The notes under the pieces: model-generated
Told to the model about the DNA's origin: nothing
What the model saw: only the letters and a program-made list of their open reading frames with translations
Databases searched by the model: none
Origin: Roseibium sp.
GTDB taxonomy: Bacteria > Pseudomonadota > Alphaproteobacteria > Rhizobiales > Stappiaceae
NCBI RefSeq assembly: GCF_025698965.1
Contig: NZ_JAILWL010000008.1
Location: 1-35,223 of the forward strand
Length of the DNA: 35,223 bases
Reading direction: 5' to 3'
Program-made: the position numbers and the translations under genes
In this document: one piece after another, positions 17,226 through 24,362 of the stretch
Numbering within the stretch: position 1 is the first letter of the stretch
Layout of the letters: each line of letters starts with the position of its first letter

Positions 17226-18506
17226 GTGAACGTTCATACTCAAGCGAAGCGCCCGCGTGACCCGCGACTGGATTTCTTCCGCGGGATCGGCATGTTTATC
17301 ATCTATGTCGCCCATGTGCCCTGGAACTGGTGGACCCTTTGGATCCCGGCCCGTTTCGGGTTTTCCGATGCGACCGAGATTTTCGTCTTCTGCTCCGGCA
17401 TGGCGTCAGCCATTGCCTTCGGCAAAATCTTCGATCGTCATGGCTGGGGCATCGGAGCTGCCCGTATCCTGCACCGAATGTGGCAGGTCTACTGGGCGTT
17501 TATCGGCCAATTGCTGGTGATTGCCGTTGTCCTGGTGATGATCCACGAAAGCGGTTTCCTAACCAGCTGCTGCGATCTTACGCAGGACTACGTGGTGTCG
17601 CTGAACCTTTGGCACCTTTTCGACAATACCAAGGTTGCCCTGCCCGGTATCATGACAATGACCTGGGTGCCGAACTACTTCGACATCCTGCCGATGTATG
17701 TGGTTATCCTGGCACTGATCCCCGTGATCATGCTGGTCGCCCGTTATTCCGTGCCTGGTGCCTTCGCGGTTTCAATCGGGCTCTGGCTGGCGTCCCAGTT
17801 CGGTTGGCTGGACCTGCCGGCAGAACCGTGGTCAGACCGGGTCTGGTTTTTCAATCCGTTTGCCTGGCAAATGCTGTTCTTCACTGGATTTGCCTTCATG
17901 CGCGGCTGGATCCCGGCCCCGCCGGTCAGCCGAAAACTGGTCGTCTTCTGCATTGCGGTTGTTGTCGTCACAATCCCCTTTGCCTATTTCCGGTTCTACG
18001 GTGCAAATAACTGGGATTTCGTCTGGGCACGTGAAGTGCGCGAATCCATCCGGCCGCTCTGGGTGAAGACCGAGTTCGGCCTCTTCCGCTATCTCCACTT
18101 CCTGGCACTGGCCTATCTCGGCTGGGTGGCGGCCGGAGAACACGGCAAGCGCCTGCTCGGGCACGGTGCCGTGTGGGGCTGGTTCGTCCGGATTGTCCAG
18201 AAAGTGGGCCAGCAGTCGCTTGCCGTCTTCATGGCAAGTCTGGTGATCGCCCAGGCCGCCGGTCTGCTGCGCGACATGGTCTGGGGACGCGGCGACTGGA
18301 TCCCGCAGATCCTGTCAAACCTGTTCGGCTTTGCGGCACTGATTGCGGTCGCCTATGTGGTCGGCTGGTACAAGAGCGAACCCTGGCGCAAACCGCCCAA
18401 GGTTCCACCGACCGGCTCCCCCGACATTCCGGCTCCTACACCCAAGGACACCCGGCAAGAGACCCAGAAGTCCTTGTCCAAGTCCAGCGAGCCCGCTTTG
18501 TCCTAA
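17226..18506 (+). CDS. opgC: OpgC-like membrane acyltransferase-3 family protein
   Basis: 426 residues from GTG 17226; TTG 17205 is an alternative without a better ribosome-binding site. About ten membrane helices are visible. The N-terminus has the OpgC signature: RDPRLDFFRGIGMFIIYVAH followed by RFGFSDATEIFVFCSGM. OpgC proteins add succinyl groups to osmoregulated periplasmic glucans at the inner membrane. The fold is that of acyltransferase-3 proteins and the catalytic histidine is probably H30. The last 40 residues are hydrophilic and proline-rich. The TTC38-like gene upstream is a likely operon partner. No opgG/opgH glucan synthase gene is in the window, so the acceptor is inferred from family only. 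Confidence 0.88.
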   Translation: MNVHTQAKRPRDPRLDFFRGIGMFIIYVAHVPWNWWTLWIPARFGFSDATEIFVFCSGMASAIAFGKIFDRHGWGIGAARILHRMWQVYWAFIGQLLVIAVVLVMIHESGFLTSCCDLTQDYVVSLNLWHLFDNTKVALPGIMTMTWVPNYFDILPMYVVILALIPVIMLVARYSVPGAFAVSIGLWLASQFGWLDLPAEPWSDRVWFFNPFAWQMLFFTGFAFMRGWIPAPPVSRKLVVFCIAVVVVTIPFAYFRFYGANNWDFVWAREVRESIRPLWVKTEFGLFRYLHFLALAYLGWVAAGEHGKRLLGHGAVWGWFVRIVQKVGQQSLAVFMASLVIAQAAGLLRDMVWGRGDWIPQILSNLFGFAALIAVAYVVGWYKSEPWRKPPKVPPTGSPDIPAPTPKDTRQETQKSLSKSSEPALS

Positions 18507-18510
18507 AACA

Positions 18511-18542
18511 AAAACACCGGCCAAAAGGGCCGGTGTTTTTTT
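18511..18542. terminator. Bidirectional rho-independent terminator
   Basis: A 12-base stem, AAAACACCGGCC with GGCCGGTGTTTT, loop AAAAG, and T-run 18536-18542 on the plus strand; the A-run on the left arm serves the minus strand. It ends both the OpgC operon and the Hsp20-DUF1150 operon. Confidence 0.93.
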
Positions 18543-18570
18543 GTAAGGCAGGACGTCAGGAGAGTATCGC

Positions 18571-18855
18571 TTAATGCAGCGATGCCATTTCCAGATCCGC
18601 CTCGAACGCGTTGGCAACAGCCGCCTCGCGACTGTCTGCCAGAAGGATAGGCGTGCCGTCTGCGTTCAACAGGGCATAGAGGGTCATGTTGTCATGCAGG
18701 GGCGGAACTTCCGGGAACATCTCCCGAAGATCGCTTGCCTTGATTGCCTTGATATAAGCGACATCGCCTGTACCAAGTTCCGTCAGTTCATCGACGGACA
18801 TGAATTCGGACAGTTGTATGCGGTCTGCCCAGGCCGGGCTATTTGGGTCGTGCAT
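18571..18855 (-). CDS. DUF1150 family protein
   Basis: 94 residues, acidic and soluble. The pattern TELGTGDVAYIKAI, then a central DNMTLYALLNADGTPILLADS and AVANAFEADL, is that of DUF1150, a small family restricted mainly to Alphaproteobacteria. Function unknown. It is usually next to a small heat-shock protein gene, as here: the Hsp20 gene ends 31 bases upstream. A GGAG site precedes the ATG by 7 bases. It should be co-induced by heat through the promoter at 19.4 kb. Confidence 0.9.
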   Translation of the reverse strand: MHDPNSPAWADRIQLSEFMSVDELTELGTGDVAYIKAIKASDLREMFPEVPPLHDNMTLYALLNADGTPILLADSREAAVANAFEADLEMASLH

Positions 18856-18886
18856 CAGTATTCTCCATCTGTTGGCCGACGAGGGT

Positions 18887-19315
18887 CTATTCGCCGCTGG
18901 AGATTTCTATTTTTCTTATGACACGTTCCGGTTCCGGGCGTGCCAGATCGATGGACAGGAGCCCATCTTTCAGGTCGGCTCCGAGGATCTCGATCCCCTC
19001 AGCCAGGACGAACGCCCGTTGGAACTGCCGAGCGGCGATGCCGCGATGCAGATACTGGCGGGATTTGTCATCAACCTGTCTGCCGCGAATGACCAATTGG
19101 CTCTCCTCAACGGAGACGTCGAGCTGATCTCTTGTGAAACCAGCCACTGCCAAAGTGATCCGGATTATGTCGCCCTGACCGTCGGTTTTCGGCAGTCTTT
19201 CAATATTATAGGGCGGATAACCATCATTGGCAGCCTTGGAAACGCGATCAAGCACACGCTCGATATCGTCGAACCCGAGCATAAACGGGCTAGAAAACGC
19301 TGACATGCGTGACAT
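18887..19315 (-). CDS. Small heat-shock protein, Hsp20/alpha-crystallin family
   Basis: 142 residues from ATG 19315, picked because AAGGA lies 8 bases upstream and the family usually begins close to this point; ATG 19306 and TTG 19321 are alternatives. A short N-terminal arm (1-40, with PYNIER at 35-40) is followed by an alpha-crystallin domain (about 40-137). The domain shows ITLAVAGF, the dimer-loop segment YLHRGIAARQF typical of bacterial class A/IbpA-type proteins, and GLLSIDL. The tail has an I-E-I motif. It is an ATP-independent holdase that keeps unfolding proteins soluble in heat. A sigma-32-like promoter and a structured leader precede it, and DUF1150 follows. Confidence 0.93.
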   Translation of the reverse strand: MSRMSAFSSPFMLGFDDIERVLDRVSKAANDGYPPYNIERLPKTDGQGDIIRITLAVAGFTRDQLDVSVEESQLVIRGRQVDDKSRQYLHRGIAARQFQRAFVLAEGIEILGADLKDGLLSIDLARPEPERVIRKIEISSGE

Positions 19316-19395
19316 CCTCAAAGTCCTTGTCGAAGCGACCTTGCATCCGGACCCTTACAAAGGCATCCGAACTGGAACCTTTCGGCTCCATTCAG
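19316..19395 (-). promoter_or_regulatory. Leader of hsp20, candidate RNA thermometer
   Basis: In the roughly 80-base leader an inner hairpin (GTCG-CTT-CGAC, 19339-19329) is enclosed by GGGTCC (19354-19349) and GGACTT (19326-19321). The enclosing pair would hide part of the AAGGA Shine-Dalgarno. The stem is weak (two G-U pairs, large bulge), as in thermometers. No ROSE consensus was recognised. Confidence 0.3.
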
Positions 19396-19401
19396 TATTA
19401 A

Positions 19402-19430
19402 ATATGGCGACTTGTTAAAATTGATTCAAG
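19402..19430 (-). promoter_or_regulatory. RpoH (sigma-32) type heat-shock promoter
   Basis: On the minus strand CTTGAA (19430-19425) is followed after 15 bases by CGCCATAT (19409-19402). This is close to the sigma-32 consensus CTTGAA - CCCCATNT. It fits the heat-shock gene it precedes. Confidence 0.7.
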
Positions 19431-19493
19431 GAGGATGGCTTTCTGGCCGTTTTCAGCACGGTTTTCCCGACTTTGTTCACAGGTACTCCAGTT

Positions 19494-20351
19494 TCAGAAG
19501 TGTTTTAGTTGCGGATCCTGCTTCAGAAATCGGGCAAGCGCCGAAACCGCCTGACGCACAAGCGGCTCGTGGCGTTCGTCCTGGTGCATTACCAGCCAAC
19601 GTTCCGTCTGCAGGCGATCAATGGGCTCTGAAATACGGACAAGATCCTCAAATGCTTCGCCGACAAACATCGGCAGCAGCATGCGCACCTGACCTTTGCG
19701 CACCAGCGACAGGGCCAAGGAGGCCTTGTTCACTGTGATGGTAATCTCATCACCGTGATTTTCCTTGAGCCAAAGTCCGGTCGGAAAATGGGCTTCGTCC
19801 TCAACAAGCCCGATCCATCCGATCTCGCCATCGGCCGATACGCTTCTCGCCTGATAGGCAGCAAACCTGACCACGCCGATTTTCTGCCCTGCTAGCCATT
19901 CCTGCTTTGGGCGTCGGCTTCGGATACCGATATCGATCTGCCTCCGGGCGACGTCCCTATTGTGCGGGTCGGCCAGGAACTCCGGTACCCAAGCCGCGTC
20001 CGGCATCCAGAACGCGTCAATATTGTCCATCAACAATCGGGTGGTCCAATCTCCGGCCGAAATCCGGACGCGGCGGCGTGTTCTGCCGCTCTCCCGCCAA
20101 GTGGAAATCGAACTGGCGGCCTGATCCATGCCTTCCAGTTGAAGAACCAGCTCTCGCCCCGCTGCGGTCAGCACATAGCCTCGCGCCTCCCGTTCGACCA
20201 GCCGGACATTCAGGCTTCTTTCCAATGACGACACCCGCCGACCGAGCGTTGCCGCGCTGACACCCGTTTTTTCTGCGGCACCAGCAAGACCACCTGCCTT
20301 CGCAACGGCAAGAAACAGTCTCAAATTTTCCCAATCCAGATTTCGTTTCAT
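19494..20351 (-). CDS. LysR family transcriptional regulator
   Basis: 285 residues. The winged helix-turn-helix fills residues 6-65 (WENLRLFLAVAKAGGLAGAA, then SAATLGRRVSSLERSLNVRL). The effector-binding region begins near 90 and is somewhat shorter and less typical than in standard LysR proteins. This resembles the subgroup whose helix starts WDDLRYFLAVAR. It would bind DNA in the region it shares with the divergent small gene at 20455 and probably control itself. The ligand is unknown. The start codon has no clear Shine-Dalgarno. Confidence 0.9.
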   Translation of the reverse strand: MKRNLDWENLRLFLAVAKAGGLAGAAEKTGVSAATLGRRVSSLERSLNVRLVEREARGYVLTAAGRELVLQLEGMDQAASSISTWRESGRTRRRVRISAGDWTTRLLMDNIDAFWMPDAAWVPEFLADPHNRDVARRQIDIGIRSRRPKQEWLAGQKIGVVRFAAYQARSVSADGEIGWIGLVEDEAHFPTGLWLKENHGDEITITVNKASLALSLVRKGQVRMLLPMFVGEAFEDLVRISEPIDRLQTERWLVMHQDERHEPLVRQAVSALARFLKQDPQLKHF

Positions 20352-20354
20352 TTT

Positions 20355-20370
20355 TGAAATCTCAATTTCA
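20355..20370. promoter_or_regulatory. Inverted repeat at the LysR start, candidate autoregulatory site
   Basis: TGAAATCTCAATTTCA has 6-base arms around 4 bases, immediately upstream of the LysR start codon. This type of short palindrome in the divergent region suits LysR autoregulation, but the motif itself is not specific. Confidence 0.3.
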
Positions 20371-20454
20371 CTTAGAAAACATGCAAATAGCGTCCATCTA
20401 TGAGAAATTATGCATCAAGCCTTCCATCAAAATCAAATATGAGAGGAAAAGCAG

Positions 20455-20874
20455 ATGCCCTTTCCTTATTCTCTTCAGGACTTGAACACATCCACTCAAG
20501 ACAAGCTGCGTGCCTGGAACGATCCCCGACGCGACCTGTTTCCCTACCATGACGAGTTTTGGCCGGCGGACCTCCCGGAGCACATTTATTATGAGCAATT
20601 AGCGCTAAAACTTCGGCGCCAGAAGCGGATTGAATGGACAACGGCCTTCTTTCGCTTTCACTGGCTTTCAGTGTTCAACCCGTTCGGGAAAACCGCATTT
20701 TGGCAACGATCTCTTCTTGAGAACCCGCTGAAGTCTCCAATCCCCCGGCAGAACTTCAAGGTCGGTTGCCCCCAGGACAACAAGCGGCAGGCTGCACCTG
20801 GGTCTGTGCAGCCTGGTTCAGATTTCAGTTTGAAGCGTTTGTCATCAGATCGCCGCCATGCGGGTTGTCAATGA
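20455..20874 (+). CDS. Hypothetical protein, possibly a truncated gene
   Basis: 139 residues if read to its stop; no family recognised. The start is well supported: GAGGAAAAGCAG precedes ATG 20455 and it is divergent from the LysR gene, the usual place for a regulated target. Residues 1-85 look protein-like, rich in aromatic residues (FPYHDEFWPADLPEHIYYEQ, TAFFRFHWLSVF). From about residue 90 the frame runs through a 28-base hairpin and into the 3' end of the oppositely oriented SnoaL-like gene. There the composition turns into Q, R, K, S and P, unlike the first part. The true gene may therefore have lost its 3' end, or may end by frameshift near 20720. Confidence 0.4.
   Translation: MPFPYSLQDLNTSTQDKLRAWNDPRRDLFPYHDEFWPADLPEHIYYEQLALKLRRQKRIEWTTAFFRFHWLSVFNPFGKTAFWQRSLLENPLKSPIPRQNFKVGCPQDNKRQAAPGSVQPGSDFSLKRLSSDRRHAGCQ
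20788..20815. terminator. Hairpin between converging genes, weak terminator candidate
   Basis: A perfect 10-base stem CAGGCTGCAC / GTGCAGCCTG has an 8-base loop. It lies 10 bases beyond the stop of the SnoaL-like gene. No T-run follows on either strand, so termination would be weak or factor-assisted. Confidence 0.4.
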
Positions 20875-21316
20875 CCATTTTCCAGGCGCCGTCCGACTGG
20901 CGGCGCAACACCGCGATGGACAATCCTTGCCCCTCGATCTTGTTGCCCTCCGGATCAGAGCCGGTCATCTGCCAGGGTGCGATATGAACAGCAATGTCAC
21001 CTTCCACAATCACTTCGTGACCGGAATAGGAAAACTTCGGTGAAACAGCCGAAATCTGCTCGAAAGCCGCCCTGGCTGCGTCACGGTCCGACACAGGTTC
21101 CCCGGGTTGAAACATGATCGTCTGATTGGGCTCGTAGGTCTGCATGACCGTTTCAAGATCTCCGGCTTCGAATGAGCTGGTCATCTTCTGAACGAGCGCG
21201 AGAACATCCTGCTGGTCTTGTGTCATTTTTTGAATTCCTTCCGCATATGTGGGTTGAGAAAAAACTGACACGGCAATCAAGCTTGCCGCTGCAAGGGCGT
21301 GAATTTGACGTCGCAT
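20825..21316 (-). CDS. Exported SnoaL-like / DUF4440 (NTF2-fold) protein
   Basis: 163 residues. A signal peptide covers 1-25 (MRRQ, hydrophobic core, cleavage near TYA/E). The rest is an NTF2-like cone fold: a first helix pair (DVLALVQKMTSSFEAGDLETVMQTY), a PGEPVSDRDAARAAF segment, then strands with IAVHIAPWQMTG and a final GAWKMVIDNPHG. Such proteins bind small ligands or are enzymes of varied kind; the substrate cannot be told. AGGAG stands 8 bases before the ATG. It lies 92 bases after the ECF sigma gene on the same strand and may be its target or partner. SnoaL-like domains are fused to ECF41 sigma factors elsewhere, but here the protein is exported. Confidence 0.85.
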   Translation of the reverse strand: MRRQIHALAAASLIAVSVFSQPTYAEGIQKMTQDQQDVLALVQKMTSSFEAGDLETVMQTYEPNQTIMFQPGEPVSDRDAARAAFEQISAVSPKFSYSGHEVIVEGDIAVHIAPWQMTGSDPEGNKIEGQGLSIAVLRRQSDGAWKMVIDNPHGGDLMTNASN

Positions 21317-21408
21317 AGTTCGTCTCCTGAATTTGCTCAGGCAAAGCGGTGCCAGTCCCGCTTGATGCCAAGCTGGTTAAAAGGGATTGAGGTCTGGCGG
21401 GTCCGCGC

Positions 21409-22227
21409 CTAGAGGTTTGGCGACAGAATTCTAGTCAACTGCGAACGGATCTCCTGCGGACATTCATGCTGAGGTACTGTCCCTTGCAGCTTGAAGGTCT
21501 TGAGATCGTCAACGACAGCTTCAATCTGCTGTTTCGCGTCCAGATAACTGAGTGGTGATCCCATCGAATTGGGGAACGAACCTTGACGGATGCGCCCCAT
21601 TTCGATTGCTGCCGGAAGCCGTTTTGCACAGGTGCACTTCGCCTTGTCGCTGATCAGCCCGCAATGACGGGATGTAAATCCATGCACTTCGGTGCGGGCA
21701 CGCGACAAGCGCTTGCGGTAAGTGGCGGGTGTCAGCTCCAGGACTTCCGATGCTTCAACGTGATCCATTTCCAGGACATCACCGAGCACATAGGCAAGGC
21801 GCAGGTCCATCGACAGACAAAGCAGCATTGCCATTGTGCAGGAGACCCGCAACTCATTCAGCATAAGTGCCTGGTCCGGGGCCTCAGGCGGGTCCGCGAC
21901 GAGACCGGTTTCCAGATCCGCCGCATATATTTCAAATGTCAGACCCATATCCCGCTCACGTATCCTTTTCGCGGACAGCAGATACCGAACAGCGACACTA
22001 TAGGCCCAGGTCGAAAAGGCGCTTTCACCGCGAAAGGTCGACAGCTTGGTCAGTATCTGGATCAGAATTTCCTGTGTGGCTTCATTCGCGTCCTCCGGGT
22101 TCACCAGAATTCGTCTTGCCAGAGTGTGGATCCGGTCCTGAATTCCCACCAGCACAGCTTCCAGCGCCGTCCTGTCCCCGGACTGGGCCGACTTCACGTC
22201 CTGAGGAGAAATGTCCCTGACTTTCAT
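21409..22227 (-). CDS. ECF-type RNA polymerase sigma factor with cysteine-containing C-terminal extension
   Basis: 272 residues, much longer than the 170-200 of a minimal ECF sigma. Region 2 (about 22-90: EATQEILIQILTKLSTFRGE, FSTWAYSVAVRYLL) binds the -10 element. Region 4 (about 128-180: LRLAYVLGDVLEMDHVEASE, then TPATYRKRLSRARTEV) binds the -35. After it comes an extension of about 90 residues that opens with H188-C189-G, C198-T-C200 and continues with helices. The cysteines could bind zinc or sense redox state. No separate anti-sigma gene is adjacent, so the tail may itself control activity, as in other ECF groups with C-terminal extensions. The downstream SnoaL-like gene is a likely regulon member. 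Confidence 0.88.
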   Translation of the reverse strand: MKVRDISPQDVKSAQSGDRTALEAVLVGIQDRIHTLARRILVNPEDANEATQEILIQILTKLSTFRGESAFSTWAYSVAVRYLLSAKRIRERDMGLTFEIYAADLETGLVADPPEAPDQALMLNELRVSCTMAMLLCLSMDLRLAYVLGDVLEMDHVEASEVLELTPATYRKRLSRARTEVHGFTSRHCGLISDKAKCTCAKRLPAAIEMGRIRQGSFPNSMGSPLSYLDAKQQIEAVVDDLKTFKLQGTVPQHECPQEIRSQLTRILSPNL

Positions 22228-22385
22228 TACATGATCCCGTTTTCTGTCGATCTATAGTGTTAGAGGGACTGACGCGGAAATGTGTGACATGTTTTTTTGA
22301 TCAAGCCTCGACTTGCAGGATCGAAAAAGAAACGTCACTGTTGCGCTCCCCCTTTTCTCCCTTGTTTTTCAGGCACGAGTTTCAG

Positions 22386-22745
22386 ATGACCCGCGACGAT
22401 TTTGATACCTATTGCAAGCAATTGCCTGCGACCACTCATGTGATTCAGTGGGGCAATGCCTCCGTCTGGAAGGTTGGCGGCAAGATCTTTGCAATCTGCT
22501 CCGGCTGGGGAGAAGGCGACCGTCCACGTTTCAGCTTCAAATGCTCCGACATCTCCTATTCCCTGCTCATCCAACAGGAAGGCTTGATTCCGGCACCCTA
22601 TCTTGCCCGCGCCAAATGGGTGCAGATGGAGGAAGAAGGTGCGCTCTCCGACGAAGACCTGAAAGCCTATATCGAGGCGGCTTACAAAATCATTGCAGGC
22701 AAACTGACAAAGAAAGTTCAGAAAGAGCTTGGTCTTGCTGTCTGA
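22386..22745 (+). CDS. MmcQ/YjbR family protein
   Basis: 119 residues from ATG 22386, the start that matches the family; the open frame extends further upstream but its first 43 codons look non-coding (many Cys, Phe and Ser). It has the family pattern: the N-terminal TRDDFDTYCKQLPATTHV, then VWKVGGKIFAICSG, RFSFKCSD and the C-terminal helix with AYKIIAGKLTKK. The fold resembles the CyaY/DNA-binding double wing. Members are described as DNA-binding, but the role is unclear. The ribosome-binding site is poor. Its 3' end overlaps the MFS gene by 17 bases. Confidence 0.87.
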   Translation: MTRDDFDTYCKQLPATTHVIQWGNASVWKVGGKIFAICSGWGEGDRPRFSFKCSDISYSLLIQQEGLIPAPYLARAKWVQMEEEGALSDEDLKAYIEAAYKIIAGKLTKKVQKELGLAV

Positions 22746-23922
22746 CTTTTCCGGTAAGTGGCGGTCGCTCTCGCTGCTGATGCTGGCCGAGGTCGCTGGA
22801 ATGAGCCTGTGGTTCATGTCGGCGGCAATCCTGCCGGACCTGACGCGCGAATTCGAGATTTCCGAATTCCGTCAGGCTGCACTTTCCAGTGCTGTCCAGA
22901 TCGGCTTCGTCGCCGGAGCTCTTGCTTCCGCGCTACTGGGACTGGCGGACCGGATCGACCCGCGCCGTTTCTTCGCCACTTGCGCCATTCTTGCCGCTCT
23001 CTTCAATGCCAGCCTGTTGGTGGTGGAACCCGGTGGTGATGTTTCGATTTTTGCCCGCTTCGTCACCGGCATACTGCTCGCCGGTGTCTATCCCGTCGGA
23101 ATGAAGATTGCAGTTGGATGGGGCAAGGAAGATCGCGGCCTTCTCGTCGGCACGCTTGTCGGCGCTCTGACACTCGGCTCCGCCGCCCCGCATTTTCTGG
23201 CACTTCTGGGTGGAACCGACTGGCGCTGGGCCTTGAGCGTCGCCTCCATTGCCTCGGCGCTTGGGGGTGTTGCATGCCTCTTCACCGGCCTTGGTCCCTT
23301 TCATGCCCGGGCCCCACGCATGAAACTGAAGGCGGTTCTGACAGCCTGGACCAACCGGAAAATCCGTTACGCATATTGCGGCTATCTTGGCCACATGTGG
23401 GAACTTTATGCCATGTGGGCCTGGATCGGTGTTGCGCTGACAGTGTCATTCTCCGGTCAGATGTCTTCCGACACTGCTCTATCCCTATCCAGGCTGTTTG
23501 CGTTTTTGACAATTGCCGCCGGTGGTGTTGCCAGTGTCGTTGCCGGTTTTGTGGCCGACCGCGTCGGCAAAGCCAATATTGCCATTCTGGCCATGTCCGT
23601 CAGTGGCAGCGCCGCAATTGCCACTGCACTTACCTTTGGCGGCCCGGCCTGGTTGACGACCCTATGCGTGCTCGTCTGGGGCGCGGCCATTCTGCCGGAC
23701 TCGGCCCAGTTTTCGGCACTCGTCGCCGACAATTCACCCCCCGATCAGGCCGGCAGCCTGATGACGTTCCAGACCGCCCTCGGCTTCGCCCTGACCTTCT
23801 TCACAGTACAGCTGACACCCCTTGCAGCCGACTGGATCAGCTGGCCGGGCGTCTTCGTGATCATGGCCATCGGCCCGGCGCTCGGAATTGTAGGAATGCT
23901 GCGGTTGAAACGGCTTTCCTAA
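22729..23922 (+). CDS. MFS transporter
   Basis: 397 residues from TTG 22729 (TTG 22735 is also possible), with about twelve membrane helices and the MFS loop-2/3 pattern GLADRIDPRRFFA (75-87). The first helix carries EVAGMSLWFMSAAILPDL, typical of the CynX/NarK-like part of the superfamily, and a second-half copy of the motif reads FVADRVGKAN. The substrate cannot be read. It overlaps the MmcQ/YjbR gene and must be translated from a start inside that gene. It converges on the next minus-strand gene with only 6 bases between the stops, and no terminator is visible there. Confidence 0.9.
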   Translation: MVLLSDFSGKWRSLSLLMLAEVAGMSLWFMSAAILPDLTREFEISEFRQAALSSAVQIGFVAGALASALLGLADRIDPRRFFATCAILAALFNASLLVVEPGGDVSIFARFVTGILLAGVYPVGMKIAVGWGKEDRGLLVGTLVGALTLGSAAPHFLALLGGTDWRWALSVASIASALGGVACLFTGLGPFHARAPRMKLKAVLTAWTNRKIRYAYCGYLGHMWELYAMWAWIGVALTVSFSGQMSSDTALSLSRLFAFLTIAAGGVASVVAGFVADRVGKANIAILAMSVSGSAAIATALTFGGPAWLTTLCVLVWGAAILPDSAQFSALVADNSPPDQAGSLMTFQTALGFALTFFTVQLTPLAADWISWPGVFVIMAIGPALGIVGMLRLKRLS

Positions 23923-23928
23923 TTCAAC

Positions 23929-24348
23929 TTAAGGCCGGCTCTGAAGTTCGGCGATCACCGCCCGGCGGAACCCCACATAAATCAGCGCGCCAAATACCAG
24001 GTCGAACAGCGCGAAAACCACAAATGGGCCGCCGAAAGACAGAAAGGTGATGACCATCAGCAAGCGTCCGAGAACTGCGACGACATTGGCGTAACGCTGA
24101 TTGATCGGATCGAGGGCACCGGGGACTTGCATCACCGTCACGAAAATCAGCGTCGCCCCCCAGATCGAGGGCCATTGCGGTCCCATGGTGGTCGGTAGTC
24201 CAACCACGCTGAGTGAAAAGCTTGGCAGAAGCAGAAACAAAGCGCCTATGACGATCTGCAGAGCAAGCGCGAGACCGAAGATTCTCCGGTGACGGGAGAT
24301 GAGCGTTTTGGCCTGGGCCTTGGTTGATCCGATGGAGAGGGAATTCAT
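23929..24348 (-). CDS. Small four-helix membrane protein
   Basis: 139 residues from ATG 24348, chosen because GGAG stands 5 bases before it; a longer frame reaches into the cytochrome gene and is not credible. Four membrane helices are visible at about 23-45, 58-76, 86-105 and 108-127. A loop between helices two and three reads ALDPINQRYANV. No family recognised. It begins 14 bases after the cytochrome c gene and is the last gene of the dioxygenase operon, so it may anchor or partner the cytochrome. The family and role are open. Confidence 0.75.
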   Translation of the reverse strand: MNSLSIGSTKAQAKTLISRHRRIFGLALALQIVIGALFLLLPSFSLSVVGLPTTMGPQWPSIWGATLIFVTVMQVPGALDPINQRYANVVAVLGRLLMVITFLSFGGPFVVFALFDLVFGALIYVGFRRAVIAELQSRP

Positions 24349-24362
24349 GTCAGCTCCAATGT

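Noticed and set aside
19436-19552. Plus-strand 38-codon frame with GGAGG next to its ATG
   Set aside because: The Shine-Dalgarno abuts the ATG with no spacer, and the frame overlaps the LysR 3' end.
22271-22289. TGTCACA and CGTC on the minus strand upstream of the ECF gene, as in ECF41 promoters
   Set aside because: The spacer is only 8 bases; as I recall, ECF41 promoters need about 16.
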